This document shows, piece by piece, positions 35,801 to 47,504 of a stretch of DNA of 64,000 nt. Under the pieces are notes generated by a model that saw only the letters and a program-made list of their open reading frames with translations, did no database searches and was not told the DNA's origin. Each line of letters begins with the position of its first letter. The first letter of the stretch is position 1. Source of the stretch: Torreya grandis (lineage: Eukaryota; Streptophyta; Pinopsida; Cupressales; Taxaceae); NCBI GenBank assembly GCA_037957365.1, contig JARHVA010000157.1, forward strand, positions 5,032,001 through 5,096,000, written 5' to 3'. The position numbers and the translations under genes are program-made.

Positions 35801-36930
35801 TTCTTAGAAAAAATAACCTATACTATCATAACACAAAAGGCACCCTAATCCATTACATTTCTAGATAGAAAATTCCTTCTCTTATTAATAAAACACATGG
35901 GGGAATTTACGATGACCATTATAGAGGACACACTACAACCTATAAATTTTGGTGTATGGGTTACTATTGGCCTAACCTTGAGAAGGATGTCCCTAATTTT
36001 AATTATAAGTGTAATAATTGATAACTATATGATAATATTATTCAATATCCTCTCACTTAGATTTATATTCTTGAATTTCCATGGCCATTTTACATGTGGG
36101 GATTAAATCTTATGAAAAAGCTACCTTGATTAAAAGATGGCCATGTTTTCATCATTACCACTATAAAGTAATTTACCAAGTGGGTAGAAGCCATGCCCCT
36201 AATTAATGTTAATGACATTACTATCTCTAATTTTATCCTTAACCAAATCATATATTGTTTTAGGTTTACTTACACCATCATATCTGAAAATGGTGGGAAT
36301 TTCAAAAACAAGGACATGAAGCAACTTTGTGTGAAATTCAAAATTACACAAATTTTCCACACCTTATTACCCTCACTATAATGACCAAGATGAAGCCACC
36401 AAAAAAAACCTTAATAATATCTTGAAAAAGACTATTATGAATTCTCATTTGGATTTGCATCTCGAGATTTATCCTGTACTTTGGGTCTATCACATTAGTA
36501 TTTATACTACCAATAGGGTAACTCCATTCTCTATAGTTTATGGATCCACATTTATATTTCCAATAGAGGTGGAATTACCTTATTTTTGCATATCTCTTCA
36601 TGATATAATTCCAAAAATCTTTGTTAATTCTGCCTTCATACATTAGACTTAATTAACAAGAGACACATGACCACTCTACATCTTAATTGTTAGTATAAAA
36701 ACTGCATTGTTAAATAACATAATAATAAAGTTAATTTTTTTACTTCCATTGTCAAATATTTAGTTGTTAAACTAGATTACACCTATGAAAAAGAGGGTAA
36801 GTATGCCCAAAAGTGACAAGTCCTTACCTTATAAAGGACATCCTTAGACCCAACACCTATAAATTGTAAACTAATGAGGGACATATATTTAGGAAACTAA
36901 CCAATGCTTAGTTTTTGAAGAAGTATTTTC
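35800..36930 (+). pseudogene. Element B integrase (degenerate)
   Basis: Ty3/gypsy integrase. The zinc-binding region has INKTHGGIYDDHYRGH and YYWPNLEKDV (about 35885-35990). The core shows MWGLNLM, with Asn in place of the first catalytic Asp (36105-36107), TKWVEAMPL, then ISENGGNFKNKD at 36281, where the second Asp is Glu, and DQDEATKKNLNNIL with the catalytic Glu position kept. The C-terminal part continues TPFSIVYGSTFIFPIEVELP and fades near 36930. All three catalytic positions can be located and two are mutated. Confidence 0.85.
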
Positions 36931-38759
36931 CTTGACCTATGTTCTTAGTTTATTTTTATTTATAATTTACATTTCCTATTTATATCACTTTCTTGCTTAT
37001 AGTTAACTTAATTTATTTTGAGCTAACATTTCTTATAGGTTATTTTCTGACTCTCTTGTTTTATAACTTAACTTGCCTCTATATACACCTTTAGGCTCCT
37101 CCTCAATTGCATTATCACATATTATTGGTTCTTTTGAGTATCTTTATCTTTATATTACACTTATTCATTTTGTTCAGCCATTGTTTCCTTTGGAGTTCTT
37201 TAGTATCTTTTTATAAACACTTTTTCTTTCTTTACTTTTGGCCATTGTTTCCTTTGTGATTCTTTGGTATATATTGCTATCATTGCACATTTTTGGGTTT
37301 TTGATATTTTTCTATGCATCATAGCTTTATATTATTTTTCCCCCTTGGATTTTTAGTTTGTGAGTTAGATTGTAAGACCTTGAGGAATAAAACCAATCAT
37401 TATTCACAAATGCCTATCTAATTTTTATCCTTCTCCTACTCTTAAACTTTGCTATGTGTCTTATTAGAAAAATAAGGCAATGGTTGAGAGTATTATTTTA
37501 TTACTTAGATTCAATTGTGTTATTTTATGGAAAATCTATTATAGTTTATCTACATATCTCCCATTCACATTTTACCATCACTTATGATGAAGGCTCAATT
37601 TGTCTATAATTATATCATCTTATATTATACCTTTTTGGTGATTTGGGAAACTTGATAATTTTATGCTCCCATTTTACACATCCTTTATGGGCTCACTAAA
37701 GTTGATTATGAGATTTTAGTCTTTTCTAAGGTGCAAGTTTAGGACTATCTAATTGTCTTGGTCTCTAGGTTCTCTTTTTTAGTGGTTAGGTGTAGGATCT
37801 CTTGTAGTAGTATTTATAACCCATTGTTGGTATTCCAAATCCATATGATGGAGTATAAAAATTAAAAAAAGAATAAAAAACTATACTATCATAAGAAAAA
37901 GATAAAAATATTAAGAGCCATATCACACCAAAAGACATGTTCTTATTATTTTCACAACCTCTATTCTATTCAAAGCTCAAAATTCATAGTTGGTCTCATG
38001 ATAGAGTCAAGGTAAAATAGGGTGTGTTAGGCCAATAGACTAGGGTAAGAGGTCTCATACTTTTATATATACATTCTGGTGCCACCTAATTTCTCATACA
38101 AGTAACCACCATTCATAGTAGATTGAAAAATTTGTAAGGGGTCATAAGTAGTGAGAAACACATTGTGGGAAGGTAGAAGCCTTTATTTTTCATGAATGCT
38201 AGCCTTAATGGGATGATATTTATACTTCACTAGTTAATTGAAGATTACTTTTGCTATGTATAGTTCTATAGGGCCATTAATCTTAAAATACTTATAGCCT
38301 TTTCAAATTGATTAAAGTGTCTGGTTTATGGTAAAGACCTTGTTTCACCTTGGTGATGCCTTATTTTTAGTCCCTCCATATTTACCCCTTGATAAGAAGG
38401 TTTTTTTTTAAATCTCTCCCATCTTCTATATTTCATATTCTTAATTTTTTAGATATATTAACATTATGACAACTTTAGCATTTTTTATTTTTAAAATAGA
38501 AGCTACATCTTTAAGTTAATATGATATGGTCTCTTGTCATTACCTTATCTTTTTAATATTTCTCTTAGTTATGCTTAAGACCTAGATATGTATAATCATT
38601 TTTTCATACCATCTAGTCAAGTTTCTCCCTTTTTGATTTCACATTTCACCTTTTTTATAGACCATCTAGTTCCATTTTTACTTTTCATGCCTCTATTATA
38701 TTTTTCCTCAGATTGTTCAATCATGTAGTAACACTAGCATGATAATTTAAAAAAAATTC
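36930..38759. other. Element B 3' untranslated region, left part
   Basis: AT-rich DNA without recognisable protein. The phrase GGCCATTGTTTCCTTTG, or the same without one G, occurs at about 37178 and 37238 and is followed each time by TTCTTTnGTAT, a diverged repeat of about 60 bases. By position this is the long untranslated tail that many Tat elements carry between integrase and the 3' LTR. Copia-2 interrupts it at 38760, and it continues at 47061. Confidence 0.5.
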
Positions 38760-38764
38760 TAAAA

Positions 38765-38769
38765 TAAAT
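38765..38769 (+). repeat. Target-site duplication of small LTR element, left copy
   Basis: TAAAT precedes the 5' LTR and recurs at 41389-41393 just after the 3' LTR. Removing one copy and the element restores the alignment of the copia-2 left LTR with its partner. Confidence 0.9.
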
Positions 38770-39110
38770 TGTCAGTGTAGGTTTTTATTCTATTTATTCA
38801 TTTTTCCCTATAAATGTTTATTTAGCTTGTTTAGGTGTTATTTTAGGTCATTAGGGAAGATAATCTCACATTCATGAAGATGTTGGATCATGTATATCTT
38901 CCAACTATATATGAACCTTTCATAAAGTTATTTTGGTTAATGAATGAATGAATTATTAATGATCAATTGATGAATTATTGATTCTTATTCTTAGCTCATG
39001 CTTGATTTCACTTTTACAATAGGCATCTCTTCTGCATAAGTTCAATTTTAAATTTTACAGATATTTGTGCTTCATATTTACTTAGACCTTAATTGTATCC
39101 TAATATAACA
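38770..39110 (+). repeat. 5' LTR of small element
   Basis: It starts TGTCAGTGTAGG and ends CCTAATATAACA. A block of about 40 bases around TAGCTTGTTTAGGTGTTA is identical in both LTRs; the rest shows moderate divergence. It contains the short tandem repeat AATGAATGAATGA. Confidence 0.9.
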
Positions 39111-39122
39111 TGGTATCAAAGC
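39111..39122 (+). other. Primer-binding site of small element
   Basis: TGGTATCAAAGC differs by one base from the initiator-Met primer-binding site TGGTATCAGAGC and touches the 5' LTR. Confidence 0.88.
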
Positions 39123-41042
39123 TTGGTTTATGGTAAACAAATTCCAAATTTATTATTGTGAAATCTTGAATTTTAGCTTGCATGTAATATATCTACCATT
39201 CATTGACCTAGAACATTAAAGATTCACCATTTCTCTGATTTTGTTCTTCTTCTGGGGTCCTCTGCTAATCTAGATTTAGAAAAAGAATAAAGGAAATGTA
39301 AATTTTATTGGTAATCTATAATATAGTAGGTTTTTATACAAAATGTCTTTTTTAAATAGATTTAGAAGGTGTCAAAACCCAAGGATCGACTATAAACACA
39401 ACCTAGTTTTGTGATAGTCAAATTTGACCACCCATCTTAAGCCTTATCCCTTTGGTCATATGAGAGTTTAGCCCTTTGTCACAACCAATCCAAGGGGTCT
39501 TAAATTTTCCATGAAAAATTGAGTCAATATTTGGTGATCCTAAAATATTCATTTTGCAAGGTGATTTTTTTTTAAGAATTTCAAACTCACATAATTTTCA
39601 ACCTATAACTCCTTTTCATGGACCATTTTTTTTGAAAGTGCAAGTTTTTTTGAGATCTATTATTGAGCCTTATAAAATTAAAACTCTATAGATTTAGAGG
39701 AGTTTGAATTTCCTAATTTCTCTCTTGTACACTATCCAACTAAAGTGTCATAATTGCATAGATTACTCTTATTTGTGAATGCATTTTTGGTCAAGTTTGA
39801 TGCCCATCTAATGAGCATGTAGTATCACTTGTGTCTCTGATTGCATAGATTGCTCTCCTTTGTGGAATTTTTTTTAGCTAAATATAATATCCACTCACTA
39901 AGAGATATGTTCAAGGGACCACTATTAAGAAAGACTCACCTCTAGTAGTTCTTCTTGGAAAGACAAACTGTGCTTCAGGGGATTTCTGAAAGACTCACTC
40001 AACAAGACCGCTATCCATTTTTATATGGATAGGTGCCTGTATGCACTAACATAGTTAATCTCAATAACTAGATAAATTCATGTGACATGGTCTATAATTA
40101 TTTATTTTTGAATGTTTCTATGGACCTACACCACCATTTAGAACACATAGAGTGTCCAAGAATTGTTTGGAGTACTCTTTAGAGTCTTTTCAGAGACCAT
40201 TCCATAGAGACTATTATCTATACTCCTCCTCATATTCTCTCTTCTAATATTTACTCTCTCCTCCTACTCCTATTTCTTAAGACAATTCATTTTTTTTGGA
40301 CATTGCTCTTCTCTTTGTCAAGCCACCCCAATGGGATGAGTTTATACTAGAACCGGGATGTATTTTTTATAGAAACCACTTTCATTCCTATATAGAGTAT
40401 TGATCTTACATAGCCTTCACAAATTTATATTTTTGAAGAGTATATTTTCTAGTGATATTACACCTATTGAGATCATCTATGACTCATATGTTCATTCTGT
40501 AGATCTATATGCTTTATTTATAGTCTATTCTTCAGTTTCAAAGTTTTTTGAGCTATGCTCTTCATTGTACATGGATGTTATTTTAGTGAATGTTTAATGT
40601 ATTTATTATGATATATCTACTTTAGTGGCATTAACTTAATTTTTTTTGTATGATCTTGCCAAACCTATGCTAGAATTTTAATTTGGACCATATTTAGAGA
40701 TATTCATACTGCTACCTTCATGTTTTATTGTGGAATGGATAGATTTTTAGAGATGTTATTTTTTTCTTCCTCTTATAAAGGGAAGATTTTTTTTTTGATG
40801 CCAATATAACTTCATCACTCTTCAATAAGATGATCTCATCAATGACATTGTTCATATTCTAGGGGGTTTTCTAGTTCCTTCCTTCTCTCTCTCCATTTTT
40901 TTGGGTGAGGGCTTTTCTCTTTTTTTTTGGGGTGAGAGTTTTTCCTATAAATTTTATCCTTTTATTCACTTTATAAGAGTTTATTTGTACCCCATCAAGC
41001 CTTGTTATTGGGACTCAATTCTGCTATCTACCTAAGCTACAT
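39123..41042 (+). other. Interior of small LTR element
   Basis: No family motif was recognised. An 87-bp tandem duplication is visible: ATTGCATAGATTACTCTTAT begins at 39753 and ATTGCATAGATTGCTCTCCT at 39840. Poly-T/pyrimidine tracts occur near 40740-40930. An open stretch of 65 codons at 40400 has no recognisable family and is probably chance. Confidence 0.6.
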
Positions 41043-41052
41043 TTGAGGGGGG
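41043..41052 (+). other. Polypurine tract of small element
   Basis: TTGAGGGGGG immediately precedes the 3' LTR start TGTGAGTG. Confidence 0.85.
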
Positions 41053-41388
41053 TGTGAGTGTAGATTTTTATTGCATTTAATGATTTTTTCCTACACATGT
41101 TTATTTAGCTTGTTTAGGTGTTATTTTAGGTCATTGGAGAATATAATCCCACATTCATGAGGATTATGGATCATGTCTATCTTAAACCTATGTATTTACC
41201 TTTCCTAAATTTATTTTGGCTAATGAATGAATGAATGATTATGGATCAATTGATAAAATATTAATTCTTCTTCTTATCTCATGTTTGATTTCACTTCTAC
41301 ATGTATCTCTTCTGACTAATTTAATTTTGTATTTTATAGAGATTTATGCTTCACATTTACTAAGACTTGATTGTGGCCTAATCTGACA
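41053..41388 (+). repeat. 3' LTR of small element
   Basis: Partner of 38770-39110. It starts TGTGAGTGTAGA and ends CTAATCTGACA. The target duplication TAAAT follows at 41389-41393. Confidence 0.9.
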
Positions 41389-41393
41389 TAAAT

Positions 41394-41963
41394 CATTCTA
41401 AGATCAACTACTAAAATAATGAATCATAAATAAAGAGTATGCAATGAAATTAATATAAACATAAATCATATCATAAAAGAGTTGAGACACAAGATTTTTC
41501 AAGTAAAAAAACCATCAAATGGAGGAAAACCCCACATTTATTATAAGGCTTACATAGTACTAATATTCAAGTACAATCTCAAATATAATCTAAGAGAAAG
41601 AGAAAAAAATGATATTAAACTATGAACAAGCATCTCAAAATAACCTATAGAAAATTAGTATAATGAGAGAAAAGAGCTTGATAAATAGATATAGAAGGCA
41701 AGATGGGTCACTTACGCAACCTTCTTATGTACCAAATGTCCCTAATCCCATTATGGGTGAGGGGGATGTGTAGGAAAATTTTGGTGAGAGTTAAATGTGA
41801 ATGAAATTTCAAGATTCTCTGAAAAAGGTGTGGTACCTCATAAATCTAGGATAAAATGATTTTCTTATAATAAGAAATTCACAACTAAAATTAGACTTAA
41901 GATAAGTCTAATTAACCTAAATAACTTAGGAAAGGTGAACCCAAATAAGATTAATATCCAACA
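41394..41963 (-). repeat. copia-2 left LTR (its 3' LTR), main part
   Basis: This matches 46477-47060 in the same orientation along its whole length, with shared phrases such as AACCATCAAATGGAG, CACCTCATAAATCTAGGATA and TTAGGAAAGGTGAA. The first ten bases lie at 38760-38769 on the far side of the small LTR element. On the minus strand the LTR starts TGTTGGATATTAATC. The minus-strand purine tract TTAAGGGTGAG lies just outside, at 41964-41974. Confidence 0.85.
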
Positions 41964-42599
41964 CTCACCCTTAAACTTAATTTGGGGTTACAAAAGTGGA
42001 GAAAATATTTTAAAACAAGGAAGGGATTTGACATCACATAATACTCCACTTAAGGAAACTTCCTTTAAGAGGAATTATAATAGTTTTGAGAGAAAAAAGA
42101 AGAGGTGTCACCAATAGTCATAAAAATGAAATTATGATAATCAATAATCTCCAAGAATACTCTTCAGATATGAAGGTCTATCTGAAATTGAATAAGGACC
42201 AATAAGAAAGAAAAAATATTCATTACAACTTGCAAAAAAAATAAGCTAATACCAATATTCATGTTAATTAAATAATATACCATAAAAATTAAATCTACAT
42301 ACAAAAAAATAAATAAATAGATGTAATAAAAGAAAATGAAGCAAAAGACAACTTCCATCACAATGTGTGAAATCCTACATGAAAATAAGTTAGTAAAAAA
42401 TATCTTTAATCAAAGCATATTTCCTTTACAACATAAAATCAATGAATGCATAATAAGATGAGTTTGAAAGGAAAACAAATAATATGTTTAATTTGTAAAA
42501 GATATTCTACATGAAACAATTAAAGAATTATCACATGAAGACACATAAAGTTCTCTAGAAGATGCATTAATTTATGGATCCAATTTGTTTTCACCTTAG

Positions 42600-43200
42600 A
42601 AGTAGGAGTTTTAATGGTTTTCCAACAATGAAAAGTGTCATGAGTTGATTTACCACAAGATTTTCATGGATGCAATTTATAACATTAGAGATAGAATGCT
42701 ATGTTTTATACAATGCTCACAAGTATTATCATTTTGAACCAAAGAATGAGCATAAAAAGCATTATAATCAAAAGAAGTCATATGATATGGGGGAACACTA
42801 TCATGAAATATCTTTTAGTGTGAAGGACAATATGACTTCAAATTATTTGGAGAAACATTAGAACTGAGCCCTACACAAGTTATGTTAGTTTTAAGCAAAC
42901 TAGGTTCTACAATGTCATTTTCATTTTTACCAAGACCTCTACCCAAATAACCCATAGAGTGCATAATGCATAAACCATGGTTAGAAAAAGTTTGATGAAA
43001 AGTAATGCAAGATTTAATAGAAGCATGCGTATCATCAAAATTAAAGACATTATTAAGGTAAATATGTAATTTTTACATTGAAGTCATCAAAAAAAGTTTG
43101 CATAGTCTTTATTTTTCCATAAAAATAGTTTTGAACTACATTAAGGGTCATATTTTTGCATCTGAGTTGATGCTTAAGAGTAACAATTTCATCATCCTTG
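42600..43200 (-). pseudogene. Gag-like pseudogene with G-patch-like and zinc-knuckle-like motifs
   Basis: Read on the minus strand from right to left, the region shows three blocks. First is a helical, possibly coiled-coil stretch (DDEIVTLKHQLRCKNMTL, about 43190-43140). Second, 42902-42964 reads MGYLGRGLGKNENDIVEP, which fits the G-patch pattern (hydrophobic-GxxGxGLG...G..xP), followed by a block ending CVGLSSNV. Third, about 42622-42684 has CYKLHP, then CGKSTHDTFHCW, a worn CCHC-type zinc knuckle. Stops separate the blocks. Nucleic-acid-binding gag-type function is inferred. It could instead be a captured host fragment. I cannot name a family with certainty. Confidence 0.5.
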
Positions 43201-43202
43201 AA

Positions 43203-45290
43203 TTTTTTTTTTGCATAATATTTTTATTGCTAAAACCAATGCCAATTTAAAAGCCAATAAATAATTTTTTTACAATAAGGATTAAAATGATGACTAATAA
43301 AACATAAAATAAGCCAATAAAGCTTACTCTAAACTTACTTGCAAATCAAAACAATTCATTACAAATTTTTAATATAGATATTGAGGGTAAGGGCCCTCAC
43401 CTATATAAAGGAGGAAGCGAAGAAATATAAAATAGGTGGTTTTCCATCTAAGGTAGAGACAACCAACTAGGAGTAAGTCCCAAAGGGAAAGTAATGTAAC
43501 ATTGAGGGAAAAACCTTGGGAACAATGAGAAACCAAAAGCTATATAAAGGGTATCCAAAAAGAGATGAGAAAACCATCTATAGGGGTGAGAGGAATTTTA
43601 AATGTGTGGTATTGTGAATAGGGCCTAAACAATCATCATCCTCCCTAATGTGTTTGCTTGGTTTGAAAACACCTCCCAAACCAATGACATCCACCATCGA
43701 TTGTAGAAATCCCTACATGAGATGAGAAACTATAGCCCTAGAATCATTCAATCAGTTGTCACCAAAAAATTTGGTAGCCTCTTCCTTCACGAAAACCACC
43801 ACACCCCTATTGGTGTAAAATTCCACAAGAAGTTGCACTACAAATGCCAAAGGCTCAGAGTCAAATCTACTAATGTAAGGAGTTAGGGAGGGTAGGGGTT
43901 CTAGGTAAATGTTCAAGGAGTAGAGGGATGAAAATCGAAGAGTCCTCTACTAGAGACTTCAAATTTTCATGCAATTTCATTAAAAAAAATCAAATTCCCA
44001 AAATATAGTCAAGGGGACTAGACCTAGACACTACAAGCTAGAAAAGGGAAGGATCGAGCCAATTACCTCTAGGAAATAGTTCAACCATTCAACCAAGCTA
44101 CCCTATATCTCTTTCCAAACTAGAGTCTCCACCATAGTCTAGACCATCTCAGAATTCCTAATCATGTGAAGTATATTGTTGGTAAAAATGGATGCCACAT
44201 CTACGTTCATTTTGTTTTCCATGTGACATGTAAGTAATCTTCACCAATTATGGCCTTGATGGCTTCCATTACTTCCATATTTAGCATCAAAAAGATCAAT
44301 CTTAGTCAATGAATAGAAATGTTGTCACAAAATGCCATCTCACAGTTCTCTACTTAGAGAGAGAGAATGGGCATAATGATAGTCATGTTCAAAGCTGTTG
44401 AATTCATTATCACTTCTCCATCACATATAAAAAGTAGGTGAGAGTGACTAAATTTATTCCACCAACTATCATGAGTATAAATCCTAAAGGATACATGTTG
44501 GTACTCATGCCAGGTTGCCTATCACCCAAGTTAATAAATGCCCATTTATGAATAAGGATCTAAGTATGCCATAACAAATCCCTGAAGTGCAATGTAATGA
44601 TTGACCTATGCTGTGTAAAATTTTATTGATTTATTTTGAATCATTATGTAATATAATATCCGTCAGGTCTAATCTTGACCATATTCCATATTCATTATCT
44701 TCCACAACCTCTTTCAATTAGTCAACTCCCTAGTTGGCCAAAAAATCAGCTTGCTTGTTAGCCTCCCTATAACAATGGAAATAGACCATGACACTATTTC
44801 ATCTAAGAGGGTCCAAGTCAGGTTAAGGATGTTGTTGAGCCTCCATGACTTTACTTGGTAGTTTTGGATTGCATCCATAATGATTTTAGAATCCCCTTAG
44901 ATCACTAGATGCTCAATACCACATTGATGAGTTAATTGGATACCCAAGACAACTTCTTGCGCTTCAACCTCATTTTCATCCTAAATAATAGTAGATAAGG
45001 CACACATGAGAGATATAGTGTAGTCTAAATACTATATCCAATGCCTAAAGCTCCAAGATTCCCATGTGATGTGCCATCAAAAATTTTAGTTTGAAGAAAC
45101 CTGTAGGAGGAGGGGTCCATGAAACTCTAAGGTGAGTCTGGGGTTTAGATCTACATACTCTTGAACCATTAGTGGGGGAATTCATTACAATTGTTAAAGC
45201 TCCAAATAAATTATTATATTTAATTGTTTGAATGAATGCAAATTTTAAAAAACTTACTTTGAGAAAAAAACCCACCTTAAGTAGTGGAAA
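43203..45290 (-). mobile_element. LINE (L1-type) 3' fragment, minus strand
   Basis: On the minus strand WTPPPTGFFKL (45119-45087), then after a one-base frameshift FDGTSHGNLGALG, EVEAQEVVLGIQ, GDSKIIMDAI and finally FHCYREANKQADFLAN-stop-GVD (44782-44722) reproduce the RNase H domain found at the 3' end of many plant L1 elements, in the right order and with Asp, Glu and Asp positions visible. A run of ten T on the plus strand (43203-43212) could be its poly(A) tail. The stretch between this tail and the RNase H would then be 3' sequence of about 1.5 kb, which I could not otherwise identify. No target duplication was found. The upstream RT is missing, so the copy is 5'-truncated. Confidence 0.7.
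43213..44700. other. Unidentified stretch inside copia-2
   Basis: More GC-rich and less repetitive to the eye than its surroundings. On the minus strand a reading such as LVEFYTNRGVVVFVKEEATKFFGDN (centre near 43790) is protein-like but matches no family I recognise. It may be the 3' part of the LINE or a separate captured fragment. Confidence 0.35.
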
Positions 45291-45299
45291 AAGCTTTTA

Positions 45300-46462
45300 G
45301 AAGAATTGGACTCAACTTATTTAACTCGTAAATTTAATTCCACACCAAAATACTAATAATTTAAAAAGGAGAGGAAAAAGATATTTTTCCAATGCCACAT
45401 AAAAGGTATTTTTTATGTTTGATTTGAAATATGAGAGCATTTATCTCGTTTGTTTGAAAAATAATTTGCTGCTTAACATTGTTAAAAGTTAAGAACAATG
45501 CTAATTTAAAAGCTATAGAATAACAATAATGATAGAATATTAATTAAAAAATATAGAGCTAAAGGCAAAAAATATTCTAGCCAAATTTTTATTTGTTACA
45601 AGCTTTATCCTTTAAAATAATCGTGAAATAAAATATCATCTTTTAAATAAGTAACAAATCCAATTTTTTTTTGGAATATTTAAAAATACTGATATTTAAA
45701 TTAAAAAATTGATTCCAATTACTTCACACAAAAAAATAAAATAAGAAATGCTTTTGCAATAGTTTTCTCTGTTTAAAAAGTGCAGAAAATAAAGTAGAGG
45801 ACATCAATATTGATATATCAATAACTTTTTCAAATGTTAACGAAATTAAAAGATTCAAAATATTTTGAAAAAATAACACATAGAAGAATAAAACCTAAAA
45901 CTATTTTAAATTTTTTATTTGAATTCAAAGGACAATATTACGCTCAAACAACCATCATTTTGATCAATATTTTAGCCTGCAATGATAATCATGAGACCGT
46001 CAAATTTTATGTATTAAAAATTTCTATACCATTGCATTTAAAAATAATAAAGAAACTAAAATAAACAATGATTCCTTATTTTTTAAATCTTAAATCTTTT
46101 CATTTCCTTTCTTTTTAAAAAATGAAATGCAATGAAGGTAAACAAATGCCTTTAAATTAAAAAATGATAAATATAATTTTGATAAAAATAAAAGATTGCT
46201 TGAAAACAAAGTTTGTATTCTTAAAAAGGAAAAATAATGTGTGATCTTTCCTAAAACCTACAAATAAATATCATGTAATAGAAATACAACATTGATAAAT
46301 AGAAACATTTAAGTTAGTAAAACTTCTAAAAAAATATAAAACAAGTTTGCAAGAGTGTTAGATATTACAAAAAAATGTGTAAAAAATAGTGGCTCCAAAG
46401 GAAAGATTTCTCTTGCTCCTTCATCAAAGCACCTACACACTTAGATAATATATTTAGTACTA
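45300..46462. other. Interior of copia-2, right part
   Basis: Very AT-rich with long A/T homopolymer runs. By orientation this is the region just downstream of the copia-2 5' LTR (minus strand), i.e. leader and start of gag, but no gag motif is legible. An open stretch of 76 codons at 45834 on the plus strand has no recognisable family. Confidence 0.4.
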
Positions 46463-46476
46463 TATCTCCAATACAA
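46463..46476 (-). other. Worn primer-binding site of copia-2
   Basis: On the minus strand TTGTATTGGAGATA directly follows the LTR end (TTTCA). It matches TGGTATCAGAGCTA at 10 of 14 positions, consistent with a decayed initiator-Met site. Confidence 0.5.
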
Positions 46477-47060
46477 TGAAATAAATTATTCCAAAATCAA
46501 CTACTAAATCAATTAATTGTAAGCAAAAGGTATGTAATGAAATTAATATAAATATAAAACATGCCACAAAAGAGGTGAGACATAAGATCTATCAAGCGGG
46601 GAAACCATCAAATGGAGAAAACCCCCACATCTATTAGAAGGATTGAAAAATATTTATTTCCAAGTACAATATCAAATAGAATCCAAGAAAAAAATAAATA
46701 AGAATAATATTAAGCCATGAACAAACATCTAAAATAGTCTAGAGCACATTAGTAGAATAAGAGAAAAGAGTTCAATGAATTGAACTAGAAGGAAAGAAGA
46801 GTTACTTACACAACCTTTTTATGTGTGATAAATGTCCCTAATTCCTTTATGGGTTAGGGGGATGCATGTGACAACTGTGGTGGTATTTTAATTATGAATG
46901 TAACTCTAAGATTCCCCAAAAGAGGTATGGCACCTCATAAATCTAGGATAAAATAAATTTATTATAATAAGAAATGTATAACTAAAAATATATTTATGAT
47001 AAACCTAATTAACCTAAATGAATTAGGAAAGGTGAATCCAAATAAGATTAATCTCCAACA
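46477..47060 (-). repeat. copia-2 right LTR (its 5' LTR)
   Basis: Partner of 41394-41963 plus 38760-38769, length 584. On the plus strand it runs from TGAAATAAAT to ATCTCCAACA, so on the minus strand it starts TGTTGGAGATTAATC and ends ATTTATTTCA. Confidence 0.85.
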
Positions 47061-47504
47061 TTTTCCTTAATTTTTCTCTCTTTCCTTGAGTTCTTCAATT
47101 CATAGTAGCTTTAACATCCTGGCTCCTAGATTTTACCTTATTATATTTTTACTTGCTTGAATATTTTGGTTCAATTTTAGCCTTATTGATTTGGGCTTGA
47201 CAAATTTTCTAAGTTATATAGTCATTTCTGTAAGTTTTCATTCAATTCCATTTATCGAATCTTGTGTATACGTGCATTGTTTCTCTTTCTTTTAGCCTTG
47301 TATCTTTAGGATTTCTAAATGCACTATCTACTCCTGCCACAATTGAGACTATGGTATTTTCATGTATTTTTTATGTGGAAAGGTAATTAAATGTATGTAT
47401 AACTTGATTTTAGTCATTAATTTATTACAACATTTCTTTTTAACTATGCTTTTGTGTTGCTATGCATTTTTCCCAAAGCACCATACCACATTACATTATT
47501 GTGA
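47061..47504. other. Element B 3' untranslated region, right part
   Basis: AT-rich noncoding sequence between copia-2 and the element B 3' LTR. No clear polypurine tract was found; GTGTGGGG near 47508 is the only G-rich run, and it lies at the edge of the LTR alignment. Confidence 0.45.

Larger units (their letters stand above)
38770..41388 (+). mobile_element. Small non-autonomous LTR retrotransposon, 2.6 kb
   Basis: LTRs of 341 and 336 bases, an initiator-Met primer-binding site (TGGTATCAAAGC), a purine tract before the 3' LTR and a perfect TAAAT duplication define a complete element. The 1.94-kb interior shows no gag, protease, integrase or RT motif that I can recognise. It must have moved using proteins of another Copia-type element. 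It is larger than a classical TRIM and smaller than typical LARDs. An internally deleted Copia is possible too. It is inserted in the left LTR of copia-2. Confidence 0.85.
38760..47060 (-). mobile_element. copia-2: minus-strand LTR retrotransposon with nested insertions
   Basis: Its LTRs are 38760-38769 plus 41394-41963 (left, split by the small LTR element) and 46477-47060 (right). Once the insertion is removed they are 580 and 584 bases long. Read on the minus strand they begin TGTTGGA and end TCA or TTA. On the same strand a worn initiator-Met-like primer-binding site follows the right LTR, and a purine tract precedes the left LTR, so orientation is minus. Internal sequence (41964-46476) contains a gag-like stretch with G-patch and zinc-knuckle motifs and a LINE fragment. 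No pol of its own was recognised. The flanking pentamers AATTC and TTTTC do not match well, so a target duplication is unproven. Confidence 0.8.

Noticed and set aside
43800..44700. A host protein-coding exon
   Set aside because: Some minus-strand readings look protein-like, but no family, splice signals or continuing frame could be supported.
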